A stretch of DNA of 64,000 bases from Symsagittifera roscoffensis (taxonomy: Eukaryota > Xenacoelomorpha > Acoela > Convolutidae): the NCBI RefSeq assembly GCF_963678635.1, contig NC_087066.1:13624517-13688516 (forward strand). The letters are read 5' to 3'. The notes under the pieces were generated by a model. It worked only from the letters and a program-made list of their open reading frames with translations, did not search any database and had not been told where the DNA came from. Positions within the stretch are counted from its first letter, which is position 1. Every line of letters starts with the position of its first letter. Shown here one piece after another: positions 19,671-32,784 of the stretch. The position numbers and the translations under genes were made by a program.

Positions 19671-22330
19671 GTTTCACAAACCGAGCTAAGGATTTTATAC
19701 AATGGAAACTGTTTGATTACCATTTTACAATTAGCGTTTCCTTCTACATGTCAACAAAAAACATGTTTACTACAACTTAAGATGTTCAAATCTGATACCT
19801 TAGTCTAATGGTTTTAAAATTGATTTTGAGAGAAAATTTCAAAAAAATGGCACGATATTATTAAAATTGAGTGACTAGCCTTATAAACAAAAATCAAAAC
19901 CGGGGAAAAAACTTTTAGTTCCTTTTCGTAGTCGCAAAAGTTTTTCTACCCACAAATAACAAACTTTCCAAAATTTATTTTTTACAGGCAAAAACTGAAT
20001 TTTTTGTCTTAAACATAATTCAGGCAGTCCAAAAGTATCAAAATTAGTATTGTGAATTCTGTTTAATGCCAAAATTTGTTGGTTTTGTTTTGCCAAAAAT
20101 TTTTGGATTTTCGCCTTGTAATTTAATGTTGTAATTTCACACATAATTTTATAGATATGTCTATTTTTATAGATCATTTTATAGTCAGTCTCTAAGAAGA
20201 TAATACAATATATAAATTTACACTCAGTCGAATAAACAAGCCGCGATTTACAAACCTTATATTTAAAAAAAAGTATAACAAATTTTTTCTAGTTTTTGAT
20301 GAAACTATGTGTGAAATTACAACATTAATTTACTTGGCGAATATCCAAACGCCCTTTGTCTATGGGATTCTTGCCATTTAATCTGCTGACTCTCTCATTT
20401 GAGAAAGTTTTGGTTATTGTGTTTAAAATCGAATGCAGAAACTGAAAAGGAAACTGAAAAAAGTTATAATTTTTTCATCAAGAGAAAATGCTAGTCCCAC
20501 ATTTCCATAAAATCAAAAAATTGGTATCTTAGTTTAAAACTGCGAAAAAATGTTAGTCGTAGAGAGTCAGCAGACAATTTTCTGGACGTATTAAATACTA
20601 GTTTCACAAGTGTGACATTTTATGACTAGCAATTTTTGTCAACCCAAGATTTCAATTATAGCTTAAGCTGCGAGTTGACAAAACACTTTAATCAAAAATT
20701 TTCAAACTTTTGAAACTAGCATCTCACACGTCCAGAAAATTGTCTGATCACTCTAGGACTTGCATTTTTTGCAGTGTGAATTTGCGTGACCAGCAATTTT
20801 CGCTCGCAGTTTGAAGTTGTGAGAATAGTATTTTTCAAAACCGCACAGGAACGGTTTAGTGCAAAAATTGCATAAACTTCTCAAAATACGTGCATGATTC
20901 GAACCGTTTTTGAGGAGTTTTTCTAAATGAAACGTTCAAAAACCGCTCGAGTGTTTGTGGAAAACCGCTCAAAAACCACTCAGACCGCTTATTTTGATTT
21001 AAGCGCACTTGTATACCAAAACTTCTCAAATCACTCAAGTCTCGCTTCAATTCAGTTAAAAAACCTCAAATTGGTTAGTCCATTATATAAATTTTCTTCC
21101 ACAGTGAAATAAACTGACGAAGTGTTTTTTCAACGTGGATTTGTGTCTTCTCAGGGACACTTTTATGAATTATGAATTAGTAAAATTCAAGTCGCAGTTT
21201 TCCAAAGAACAGAAAGTAGACAAATGAACTGCACCCAGAAAATCTCTCTGACAAGCTTTGACAGAATCGTTGAAAAATGCTTAAAAAGTCTATTTTCTCT
21301 AATGTTGACCCAATTTGCTCCTCTTGTTTTTCAAATTTATATCACATGACAAACTTTCAGCTATGAAATAACTCAAGTAGACTAGTAAAAGGCTACAAAA
21401 ACGTAAAAAAGTTTTTGTTGCATCTCTTGACATTTAAAACCGTTATTTATTGTAGCAGGGCTCCTTTTAAATCGAAGATTTTTTGAATGTTGTTTTTTTT
21501 GCTAATCGCTATGCTCTGATCCATCAAGTACGATTTTTCGAGAGTTGTTGAAGTTTTGGAACTACAGCGAAAGTAACAATTTTTTGATCAACGAAAAAAG
21601 TCAGTCCAATGCTAATTACATCGTTATATGAAAACTCTGTTATAATTAATACAGGCGAAAGTATTCTGGGTTCAGCAATAGTTGGGACACATACCTCAAT
21701 TTTTGAAAACAAGGATTGGTTTTTAAAATCATTTGTTTTTTTTATATAACCTAAAAACATTTAATCGAAACTGAGCTTTCTTTTATCTAACAATGTGAAA
21801 ACGTAGAAAATTAATGAATACGTTTTTTAATCCGGCATAGTTTTTCTTCTCAAAAAGTTTTTCATTGAAATAATAGCAAGAAAAATATGCCGTTTTCTTT
21901 ATTGCTACGGATTTATATAATTTGACACTTAATCCTGATTATACGATTTTTTTGTTCTCCAACTAAGTTTTCATGTTATACTTTTTGATTTTTGACGCGT
22001 TTTAGAGAGTTTCTGCGATGAATTGTCGCATTCTGAACGGCTACCAAATGTCGCCTGCGATTAATTGTCGCATCACGGTTTGGTGGTGACTAATTTATTC
22101 AAATTTTTAAAATGAAGAACTTATCTGGTTGCCATCGTAGAGCACATACACATAAAAATCCGCCACAATTTTTTTTTACTTGTTCCACCACAAAAAAAAT
22201 TTTCAGCCCAGTTATTAGCAAGCTAATTTAAACGATAGGGTTTCTATATGAAAGCAACCTCAATCATGTATGAGCTTTCTAAGATTTACTTGAAATAGCT
22301 TGAAAGATTCAGCTATTGCCAGAGGTTTTC
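19671..22330. repeat. AT-rich non-coding DNA with small foldbacks
   Basis: Inverted pairs: about 20095-20150 with 20305-20350 (ATGTGTGAAATTACAACATT), CTGCTGACTCTCT (20391) with AGAGAGTCAGCAG (about 20563), and AGACAATTTTCTGGACGT (about 20572) with its complement near 20733. These look like decayed inverted-repeat elements. No gene is recognised. Confidence 0.5.
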
Positions 22331-22340
22331 CCATTATTTG

Positions 22341-22580
22341 AGATTGGGTATCGAAAAAAGTGAGCCACATTCTCAGTAAAAAAAGTTTAAACCCTAAGAA
22401 AAGTGGCTGTAAAAACCCACTTCTTAACTTGAAAGATTTTTTTGGGTATCGAAAGTTGGGATCCCAGCTTTTTGGGTATAGAGATGGGTATCGAAAAAAG
22501 TGAGCCTCATTCTCAGTAAAAAGAGTTTAAACCCTAAAGAAAGCGGTTGTAAAAATTCACTTCTTAACTTGAAATAATTT
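22341..22580. repeat. Tandem duplication of about 143 bp
   Basis: GGGTATCGAAAAAAGTGAGC and CATTCTCAGTAAAAA(A/G)AGTT occur at 22345 and again at 22488, with the same following sequence (CACTTCTTAACTTGAAA). Confidence 0.8.
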
Positions 22581-23034
22581 TTTGAAAGTTTTAGTAATTA
22601 GAAAAACGCCAATTTTGCGGATTTATTTTTTTTCTAAAAATAACTTAAAAAACTTCGCACAATTTCGAATTGTCTAGTATTGCTTAGTTGTGCAGCAAAA
22701 TTTTTCTGCTCACAAGACATTTTAAAGCAAACAAAAGTTTATAAGAAAATTATTTCCCCTGCACGAGATTAACTTTGCAAAAATAAAACAATTTAAGTTT
22801 TTAATTCAGCAAAAATGATCATTACCTCAATAAAACATCACTTTTATCACAAAGTTTTTGCAGGGTAAAACGACAAAAAATAAAAAGTTTTCAACAAACT
22901 TTGGAAATTGTTCAGAACAATCTTTCTATAAAAAAACTATCCAAGAGACGTAAAAGGGCAATTGGAACAACCAAGCATACGAGCAGTCTGATTAGACATG
23001 TATTTTTAAAAGAGAAGCTATTTACTATGCACAA

Positions 23035-24160
23035 AAATTTGATTAGATTTAAGCATCGGCTCGGTTGAATCTGTATTGTCTTTGGTTTTGCTAATAGTAG
23101 GAAAGCTTCATTTGTTGCACTTTTTCTTAGTTCTTCTTCAAACTTTCCTTGAGTGCTTCTGTGTTAGTTTTTTGGAGGTTTTCCTACAATTAGTTCAATT
23201 CATTAACAAAAATTGAGAAATTTAAGTTGACCCATTTTGGTTGCAAAGTTACTGCCTCTTACTGCGTAGCCTAAGCGCCAAATCGTCAACCTTGCTTATT
23301 CAATTGTGTGCTCATTGACTATGTTTTACTAACTATCGTTTTTTGACAATAATTTGTTAATAATCTAATCAGAATTACTTAACAACAGATTAATTTGAAA
23401 ATTTTAAAATCTTGGTGGATTTACAAAGCGATACAGAGTGATCAAACGGAAATACTTTCATTCGCAGAGCTAAAACCCTCATTTAATTTTAGATTTGGTT
23501 AAGATATCAAATTTGGCTCGTCTTGCTTCAACCATGCGTTTACTTGGTGGATGTACAATCTAGTACCGCAGTATCGCCTTGTTTTCGAACCAATATTATT
23601 CTTGGTCATTTTAACACTGATTCAACAATGCTCTTGACCATAAAACAGCGTAGTTCCTTGATGCCATGCTGGAGGCGGGAGTTGAAAAAAATGTTGTCTT
23701 TTCCCACCCATCGCTCTGGACACACACTGGATCAAGTTCTGTATTCGCCAAGATTGAGCTTAATCAATATTTTCGCTGGTGATTGTAATCTCAGTGATCA
23801 CTATCCTGTGTTCTTTTCTACGAGCATCGCAAAGAAACAATGATGCCAATCAGTTGTTCGTGGACACGCAAAGTTGTTCTAGAGCCAGCGCATTCGAAAT
23901 GGAACTTACGAATATGCACGAAAATTTGTTTAAAGTTAGGCATCGGTTCTGCTCTTCAGGTTAAACCTGTATTGTTTTTTGGTGGTTCTAGTAGCGCTGA
24001 AGCTTCAATCTTCGAAATTTTTCTTGGTTTGTCTTCAAACTTTCGTTGAGTGTTTCTGTGTTGAGTTTTTGGGGTTTTACTATGGTTCGTTCAATTGAGC
24101 AAGAGAAATTGAGAAATATAGGGACCCATGTTACTTGCAAAGTTACTGCCTTCTGTATAA
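23035..24160. repeat. Diverged direct repeat flanking a LINE endonuclease fragment
   Basis: 23035-23275 (TAAGCATCGGCTCGG ... GGTTGCAAAGTTACTGCCTC) recurs at about 23930-24155 (TTAGGCATCGGTTCTG ... CTTGCAAAGTTACTGCCTTC), about 0.9 kb apart. The LINE fragment lies between them. Confidence 0.65.
23523..23843 (+). pseudogene. Non-LTR retrotransposon AP-endonuclease C-terminal fragment
   Basis: The frame shows LGHFNTD (degraded GDFN), then FPTHRSGHTLDQVLYSP and CNLSDHYPVFF. The last two are the conserved T-H-x-x-G-x-x-L-D and S-D-H-x-x-V blocks of LINE endonucleases, in correct order and spacing. The N-terminal catalytic part is missing, no RT follows, and the Asp of GDFN is replaced by His. It is a dead 5'-truncated or internal relic of a CR1/L2-like LINE (clade uncertain). 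Confidence 0.75.
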
Positions 24161-24566
24161 GTTTTTGTTCATAAATTTGTTCGCCTCCTCTATTTAACTG
24201 CCTCCGTTTTCCTTTAAATGAAAAACTGAAATTTATTTTAGAACTAGTATCAAAAGAGATTTCTGAAGATTTGAATTTGACACAAAAAAGATTGTATAAA
24301 GTACTAGGAGTGCTTTATGGTTGAGCTGTTTTCTCAAAATCTATAATGTTGTAAGGGATTACAATTAAAAAAGCTTTTTTAGGAAAATTAAATGAATTGA
24401 TCATGTTACGTTCAATTAATTCTCTATGATTCTTGAGTCTGCAAAAAATGATTATTGAGACTCTCACTCGAAACTCGACATCATGTTATTCAAATTTTTT
24501 TCTTCGAGCTTTAACAGTTTCCTGAAGAATATTCTTGTAATTTATATGCGCATAAGTATTATTCAT

Positions 24567-24776
24567 TTACAGAGGATGCGCGGTTTCGTTGATTTTTGTT
24601 GTCTTAATCAGCATTTCTAACAAATTCTGATTATGATCAGATATTTTTTTGTGGAGTTGATATATACGACTTGACCATTTTCGAGGAAAACACAATATAT
24701 TGAACGCAACAGAAAAACACAACACGATGAGCGCAACATGTTCTTTTACCATTTTGACGTCCAAGAACGAGAACAT
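24567..24776 (-). CDS. Possible small secreted peptide (hypothetical)
   Basis: Sixty-nine codons from ATG at 24776, or 62 from a second ATG. The start MVKEHVALIVLCFSVAFNIL is signal-peptide-like, followed by a polar, basic stretch with dibasic and aromatic residues (RKWSSRIYQLHKKIS). No homologue is recognised. It may be chance or the first exon of a larger gene. Confidence 0.25.
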   Translation of the reverse strand: MFSFLDVKMVKEHVALIVLCFSVAFNILCFPRKWSSRIYQLHKKISDHNQNLLEMLIKTTKINETAHPL

Positions 24777-25526
24777 TTATTCGAGTTGGCTCAACAGACA
24801 GGGTATCTGAAAACCTGACAGTAGAGTCAACTCGCTAAGATTCAATAGTCATTTCATTCAACCATTCAAATTAATTTGAAATGATATCTTCATGTGGTTT
24901 CGGTGTCCCATCTGCGATTGTTTCTTCAACCAATTAACCAATTTCATGAGAAAACATTTCCGTTGCATGCACGGAATAGTTCATTAGAAATCAAAAGCAA
25001 ACACACTTGGGAAAAAATTGTTTTATTTCAGTTGCCTTGTACTGGAGACTCAAAACTGTTCAGCAAAACGACAACTTTTTCTTTCATTTAAGATTCGAAT
25101 TAGTCCAGTTCTCGCAGAAGGTCACACAAATATTCGGATAACAGATCCCTAATTATTCTTAAAGTGAACTGTTTCCCTGCATGAGACAGAAAAAAATTAA
25201 AATAATGAGAAAAAATGATAGTATTTTATAAATTCAACAAGAAACGAGGAAAATTGAACAGGGAGAGCAAATTAAAACAATCTTTCTAGGCAAAATCTTA
25301 TCAAACCACATTGCAACATCCAAAACATCTAACTTTAAACATTAGTTTGTAAAAAAGAAGAAATTATTGGTTGTCTAACGCAAACGCATTTTGATAGCTG
25401 AAAAAATGAAGGCCAAAATAGCATTTTTCAAATTCAGCATACAAAAACCTATTCCAAAGCAAAAATATTTTGAAACAATCCTAATGAAAAACTCATCTTC
25501 AATCAGGCAGACCATTCGACGAGACA

Positions 25527-25748
25527 TCAATTCTCTTCTAAATATCTAACAAGATCATTGACTTCATAGCCCAAAAATTTATCGGTATGTTTAGTACATT
25601 TAGAAAAAATTTCAATAACTTTCTTCAAAATACTGCGGTTGCTCTGCGAGAAGATAAAAATCCAAAAACTTAACCTTTGCAGAGACAAAGCAGTTACAAG
25701 AGCCACTGTTATCAAGCTCTGTGCAAATCCAGACATCCAATGATCCAA
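25527..25748 (-). CDS. Possible small secreted protein (hypothetical)
   Basis: Seventy-three codons. MSGFAQSLITVALVTALS is signal-peptide-like. The C-terminal half (ILKKVIEIFSKCTKHTDKF ... VNDLVRYLEEN) is helical and polar. Alternatively the middle stretch (GTTAAG ... CTCGCAG, 31 bp) mimics an intron but would break the frame. No family is recognised. Confidence 0.3.
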   Translation of the reverse strand: MDHWMSGFAQSLITVALVTALSLQRLSFWIFIFSQSNRSILKKVIEIFSKCTKHTDKFLGYEVNDLVRYLEEN

Positions 25749-25989
25749 TGTCTTGACTATGTTAAAATATACCCAATAATCGTTAAAAGTTATGAAACTG
25801 TTTTGATTTTGGATTTTTTTAGAATGATTGAACTGATGAAAAAATTAGATCTGCTGAAACCAACTTTCGAACATCGAACTGTGTTATGAGAAGCTGCATC
25901 TTCAAAACTGTCAAAATGAATGCGTAGAAACTTTATTGCTAACGCGAAGAAAAAACTTTTTTGCATAAGGGCGGTTTGGTACATTGAAG

Positions 25990-27230
25990 TTTAAAAGCGG
26001 GGCTTAAAACTAAAAGAGTAGTATGCTTGCTGCACTAAAATAATGTTTTCGTGACAGCAAATTTATGATCAGTTTTAGCAAAACTGATCAAAAAAAAACT
26101 GTAGAGGGATCTGTAGATTTTTTAATGTCTATTTACAATACAGACAATTGCATGACCATTTTTTAAATCTGATGTCAACGAATAGTTTTAAAACCAACTG
26201 GTCAGAATACGTGATGTGAAAACACTAAAAACAACTCAATTATTTCAAATCAAAGTGGTTGAAATGGACAATGAGATCCCAATAAAGACTTTTTGATTGT
26301 CTCTGTTAAACTGTAATGTTTATTATCCTTTTTGTAATAGCAAAATTAATCTGACATTCTTTTAATTCTAAGCTCAAATTTTAGTGTTTACTTTTTAGTT
26401 TTTGTAAAGGCAATAATAATCTGAAGTTCTTCTAGCTCTTTTTTCTCTAATCGGAAGTTCAACTTTGGAGTTGCGAAAAGATATATTGGTTTTTCTAAGT
26501 TTTGAATTAGGTTCGAAGAAAGATAATTTTGTATTTATATCTACAAACTTCACAACTCAATTTACACGCTATTTACAAAATGCACAATTCTTTATCAGGT
26601 AAAAATTATCATCATTTTTTTAATCAGTAGTTATGCTTTGCTTCTCAATAATTTAAGAATGTCGCATTATTATTTAAAGCTGAGTCGTTTGATGGGCAAA
26701 TATCAATCTATATGTAGTATGCGGGCAAAAATTGGAACGTATGTAATGACAATTACAATTAAAGTTTTATAAACGATTTTTTCACGCTAAGTTTAAAATT
26801 GTAGAACATGAACCAATTTTTTCAAATGCAAGGTGCTCAGCGCTGTAAAAAAACCTTGAAAAAGACACAGTTTTTATAGGACTTAGCCAATGTTCTTTTG
26901 TGCTTTATGCATGCTCAAGCGGTTTTTATGTGTACCATTAAAATACACCCACATTGCAGCATCAAGTTAGAAAAAATGCAGCACGCATAGACTATTCCCT
27001 CCTATCAATCAAATTTTTAATGTCATCACCCAATCACCCATGTCTTTGCTCGTCCATCAACTCTTTATAACAATTCTATATCCCACTTGGTGTAGATGGG
27101 CAAAACAATCAGACTATGAAAAAACAGCATCACAAATAATTCACTCTAATTTAGTCAATTTTATTGTTTCGATGAGTTATTTAAATCACCTTTATCTATA
27201 AAACTGTACGTATGCCAAATACAAAATCTA
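25990..27230. other. AT-rich DNA, nothing recognised
   Basis: No coding frame, repeat boundary or RNA gene could be supported here. Confidence 0.4.
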
Positions 27231-27239
27231 ATCGAATTT

Positions 27240-27450
27240 GAGGATCCAATTCTTTTCCCCCACCTGCAAATTCTTATTTGTTCACTTTGTCCGATTTTCG
27301 TGAAAATTGACATGCACACTAATTAGGCCATGACAAACATATTTAGTCTTTATAATTAACCTCGTAAAGCCACTCGTTAGACCATAAAATTCATGTTTGA
27401 GAGAATTGGGGGGGGGGGTGGAGGGGGGGGGGGGGGTTTGTGAGGAAAAA
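27240..27450 (+). mobile_element. MITE family B, distant copy
   Basis: Contains the family B body (TTTGTTCACTTTGTCCGATTTT, ACTAATTAGGCCATGACAAA, ACCATAAAATTCATG) between a CCCCCACC tract and a very long G tract (27408-27437). It lies just 3' of the gene ending at 27517, 15 kb away from the main MITE cluster. Confidence 0.75.
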
Positions 27451-27516
27451 TAACCAAATTTGAAGTTTTGATGAAATTTTGATGTAGATTGGGTTTAAAG
27501 GCAACCGTTAGCCTTC

Positions 27517-30274
27517 TCATTGTGCCGAAGTCGAGCAAACAATTTCCATTGGTTCTTGATTGTCCTTGTTTTCAATTCCGAGCCAGATCAAGAACGACTT
27601 GGGAAAGTCATTTTCATTGAGCCTATATGTTTGTTTTTGTTCGAAACACCTTTTAAATGCAGTTTGTAGTACTTGTTGTGGCGAGTACATCAAACAAACA
27701 GCCAGTTTATAGAAATTTTCATGCGTTAGGGCAGACGACTTTGGTCCCATATTGACAGCTTCGAAGAAATTGGGTTTAATTTTCTCCTCTGTGAGATTAT
27801 TGACGTTACGTTGAACGCACTGCTTGAGCTCTGTTTCTTGCGACGAAGTAAGAGGACTTTTGATGTTTTCAAGTTCGCTCAAAATGTCATCCAATATGAA
27901 GTTGACTAGACATTCTTTAGCCTCAACAAATTTGTTTTCTTGGAGGAAGGGTATCCATTGGGAACCAATACGTGTCAGAGCGTCGGCAAAGACACTTGGC
28001 ATGGGGAGCGGTTGCTGGTCCTTCAATGAATCTAGTTGTTTTTGGTTGAGTAGTTCAAATTTTACTTCTTTTGCACCCCCAAAAGCGCTAGATTTCACTT
28101 TTAATATAGGCTTGGGGAAAGTATTTGCTACAAAATGGCATTGCAGGTCAACTTCTCTGAATATGCTGTTTTTGAACAACATTTCAACTTCTCGCTTCTT
28201 GCATCCTTTGTCGAGAAGGAATGGACCAATGGCTTAAATTAAGATTTTTTTTCAATTCAGTACAAGTGTGGATACAGTTTGCAGCTATCAAAGTTATTAA
28301 AAGTTATTAAGTTTAACCTATTATTAGTCAAATCGAAAGTAGTTTCCAAATGAACTGTTTGTTTAATTAATTCTGTCACTTATTTCCCTGCCTCAAAATG
28401 TCATTAAAGTTCTCAAAAGTTATGTCTTAATTTTGACATCTAAATATGTTTTACCCAGCGCATGATCCGCTTTTCAAAATAACTAAAAACGAAAAATTAC
28501 ACAGAGTTCTCCATCTAATGCTTCCAAAACATTTATGTAATTTTTTCTCTGAAAAATGAAAAGAGTTCAGACACAATTTTGTATTGATGAAATTTGGTCA
28601 TTGATGTCATTTTGTCAAAGCATTTCGCTCATCTATTTTAAAAACGTTTCTGCTAGTTAGTTGCTGTTTACAGCCAAATTTACAGCATTTATTTCTTTTT
28701 TGGCGTACGGCTAAATAATAAAAAAAATTACCTTCTAGTTCCGCTCTGAACATCTCTGCATTTTGTATATTGTCAAGTTTTGTATAAAACTTGTTAGAAT
28801 TTCGCAGATAAGATTTACGATCCAATTCTTCTTCAAATTTCCCACACGATATCTTGAGATCAAACTCGTTACCAGTGACAGCTTGTGTGTTATCTTGAAT
28901 AACCTTCAAATAAACGTCATTCGCGGTGAAGAATTCACCTGCTTTTGATCTGACGCCAAGAGCAGCCACAACCTTGTAAAATTAAACTTTAAAGTAATGA
29001 AAGTGCTGAAAGATAACTTTAATTGGGAAAAATTAGATGAAAATCTCAAACATTAGGAAATTTGCTTGTACTTCTGTGATATGACTTTTCTTCATTTTTT
29101 TCTTAAACGAACTAAAGTTAAATCTATGGAAACAAAAAACCTACCGAATCATTGATGTCCAGGAACAAACCACTATCAGAAAATACAGTTGTGTTGATTT
29201 CGACAGCTCCCGAATGAACGATGACGATGCGCTTTTGAAGACTCTCTCGATTAAACTCATGTCTTAGAAATTCATGCTTTTGGGTTTTCGAGAATGGAAA
29301 ACTCACTTTGACAGGGCGTAGAAACTCGCAGTCAGTCGGCTGTATTAAGCGAAGAATATCTGTTAGCATTTTACCTTTTCGTTCACATGTGGGAACACCG
29401 GTTGAACCTCGAGAGTTCGCGAGCTTTTTGTCCTTTTGTATTTCGAAGTACTTGTCTCGTACTCCAAGGAACTCCATTGAGATAACTCTTTCACCAATTA
29501 CACACCCTCGAGGGAATTCAACCGTGATAGCAGGTTTGCCATTTTTCTTCATGATTTTGACAGCTTGTTCTTTTGATGTAATTCTTATTTGGAATGTATG
29601 CCACTTGTCGTCCTCTGCAGTAATTGAAAGAGTTTCGGGTCTCTTGGCGTCTATAAAGCGTCCTGTCAACTGAATAAAGACACGCATCATATACACAAGA
29701 AAACTAATCAAACAGCCAAACTCACCTACATGCGTAGTAAAAATAACTATTCAACTGTCTCATCTGCTGACTATAAATTTTAGAAAATATCATGTTATAA
29801 TGGAAAAAAGTTCTAAGCGTAGTCACAAAGATATCTTTGAATTTCAATTTTTTTCACCTTGTCGTTTTATTTTTCACTTGTTATTGTGTTCACAATTTGC
29901 AGATAAAGATAAAAATCTAAACACTGATGAAAAAAATGGACAGGGCCTCTTTTCAACCTATTTTTTGTAATTATACAAAAAAAACCTTGACATTTATATA
30001 ATCAATTTTTTTATATACAATTAAGTAGAAAATTGTCCATTTTTCTTTCTTTTTTCTTCAGGAATTTGTGTCAAGGATATGTTCATTGAGTTATTATTCC
30101 AAACAACTGAACATTTCTGAAGTCTTGATTAAATTGTATGTATTTTTTAAATTCATTATCATGCAAAACTGATTGTATACTTACCTTATTTGAAATGACA
30201 AAATTCCGGCTTCTGTTGGGCGCTTTTTTAGTAGAACTAACGCCATGTGGATCTATCAGCTGGTTGATTGCAAC
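27517..30274 (-). CDS. Four-exon gene with ZU5-like segment (N terminus not found)
   Basis: Exons on the minus strand are 30274-30185, 29669-29145, 28972-28732 and 28232-27517 (stop). All three introns are GT-AG (donors GTAAGT, GTAGGT, GTAATT) and the phases agree (0, 0, 1), giving about 523 residues. The second exon has VEFPRGCVIGERVISMEFLG and CEFLRPVKVSFPF, which resemble the ZU5 domain of UNC5, ankyrin and PIDD-type proteins. The third exon (VYLKVIQDNTQAV) could begin a UPA-like domain. The last exon is helical and ends with a Trp-containing segment (FPKSFLIWLGIEN) where a death-fold domain might lie. These names are tentative; the gene model itself is firm. Upstream exons were not resolved, so the protein may be a receptor tail or a cytosolic adaptor. 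Confidence 0.72.
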
Positions 30275-31242
30275 CTTAAACAAACCGTTACGATGGCTGA
30301 TTGCCCAAAATCATACAATGAGCTTTCTACTTTTTTTATATCTCAAAATAAAGTTGTTTCGAAATTATTTCAATTATTATGGTGATCTGACAACTGCCAC
30401 GCTTTCTAAAAGAAATTTAGATCTTGTAACACGTATGAGCTTGAAGTTTGCAGAAGTAATCAAGTGAAACAATTTGAAAACTATTTTTGGACTGAAATAA
30501 AACAGGACTAATATGTCTGTTTGACACCTATATTGCAAATATCTCTAAAAAGACTTGATAAGATTTTATTCAAAAATGATAGGCATCAAAACACATCTGA
30601 ATCAAATAACTTGTATAATATTTCGAGAATTTGTTACATTGTAATCAACGTATGACAGCTTAATTTGTTTTCAATGTATACAATCATGTATTTAGAAGGA
30701 CATAGTTTTTGTCTAAACGAATTAGGATTCACAAAAAAGTATTTAATTAGACTATTTGAAAGAAAAAAATAACAAAAATAGAATGTAATATACTTTCATT
30801 TGAGGCATCAACAAAAATATTTAATAACTAAGAAAATGAATTTTAAAATGTTCGTTATGTTCATATTGGCGCAGAAACGTTATGTTTAAAAACTTCCCAA
30901 TTGGACAACTAACAGCTTCTTAGACAAAAAAGTGTTTAAGGTAAAATGAAAAGAAAAGTTAATCAGATGGGGTGGTTTCGTTGAACAGTCTAAATCTGAA
31001 TTTTTTCAAACCAGATTTTTCAATTGGTTGAGATATCTATATTGTCGCAAAAAAAAACGATCCTTTTCTCCAAATACTTGTATAATGTATAATGATGTCC
31101 CACAGCAATTGGAAGCGCTGTAAAACAACGGGTAGTCCAAAAACTCTTGACTAATGGGATATGGGTTAAACTGGCGGTGCGGTTTCACAGGAAGGAATCA
31201 TTGTATCTAGCAAGCCTTATTAGGCGGGAGGTCAGTATTGTT

Positions 31243-31508
31243 TCAATCTCTGCCGAGACTGCCTATAACAATTGAAAGTTTCCTCTCATTTTCGAGTTCG
31301 TTCATAAACAAAACAAAACAAGGAAGGCCGGTTGCTGTGAAAGAAGCAGATAGTGATTCGACATATAGTTGAAAACAAAAGAAAAAAGTTTTTTTTTCAT
31401 CAATTAGCGTCGATTTTAGTGCTTGGTGTGATGAAAGGATCAAACAAAAGCCTAGAATTTGGACCAATTTGACAGCAACATTAACATAAACAATTTGGGC
31501 GGCACCTT
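31243..31508 (-). CDS. Possible terminal exon (hypothetical)
   Basis: A frame preceded by a good acceptor (TCATCTTTTACAG) encodes EGAAQIVYVNVAVKLVQ ... LENERKLSIVIGSL and ends at a stop. No partner exon or family was identified; coding status is uncertain. Confidence 0.2.
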
Positions 31509-32784
31509 CTGTAAAAGATGACAAAAAGAAAATAATTATTAGTTTTTTAATTTTAAACATTTTGCTTAATTCTCAGGACGGCGCTTGAAGAAAGACGACT
31601 TTTTGAGTTTTTTCAGTAGCAATTGAATCAGTGGTAAAGAGGCGTCAATATGATATAACAATTCACTCAATCAGATAATTGTTTGTGGCAACTAATTTGG
31701 CTGACAAAAAAATAAGCCTGTTCGCTGACTTTTGTAATAAAAAAAAAACACCAAAAAACGAGTTTTTCTCAAAATTGAGAAAGCTCATTGAAAATTTTAA
31801 AAACTCATTGCAATCACAATTCGAAGTTTTTAAGTATGATTGATCACTCAGCCCACTCCGATGAACATTTGTGGCACCTTTTTTTTGTAGAACGAGAGAC
31901 AATTAAGTCAAAACAGTTAAGTAAAAAAAATACTACTTTTCTATCAGGGCCAAAACTGTGAATGTTCAGGCTGCCACTTAAGACTGAAGTAGAAGATTGT
32001 GCTTTGAAAACCTGTTAAAACGTTTTAAAAAAATTAAAAATTTTAGTTTCCCTTATATTCCCCATATGCGTTTTAGTATGCAGAGTCTTTATCGTTTCGT
32101 ATCAACTTGGAAATATTTATTTGCCGCAGACAGTTGCTGTACAAAATCAACATAACGCGCATTAGTTTTCAAACACCCATTACCAGTTTTTTAGCAGTTT
32201 TTTTAAGAATTTTTTGTGTATTTTTCAAACATAAAATCATCTTAAAGTTAACCTCGACTGTCAAGCTCATGCTCTATTTTAAAGTTGTCAGATTTAATAA
32301 TCAAAATGTGAAACACCAAAACTTGTTGTCATAAAATTTAGACAGATGGCCAATACGTTCAATAATTCAACACTGTGATATTTTGATAATTTACAACATG
32401 TTTATGAGGAAGAATGCCAGATTCAATTGACAAGACTTTTGTATTTAATAATCAATGCATCAGAACTTATTACATTTTAAATTTTGCAACGCGAAATTTT
32501 ATTAGTTTTTCATCAGTGATAATGAAAAATTTTAATTTTCAAGCTAAGTTATCGGACAACTCGTGCTTAGTTATGGACAGAAGGTTCAATACAAAAATCA
32601 CCAGTTAATAGACATAATGGCTTGTTTCCTAATGAACAAAAAAGTTCCGTCAGTCTGCTCTGAAAAACCTGGTTTGTAAAAAAAATGTTCTGGACAAGCT
32701 CTTTTGTGGTGACTCCTGATTTAAAAAGAAATCCTTTAACTCTGATTAGGGCAAAAGCTGCGAAAATATCATAAAAGGAATTAC

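Noticed and set aside
27400-27440. G-quadruplex regulatory element
   Set aside because: The long G tract is the normal terminal tract of MITE family B, though here expanded.
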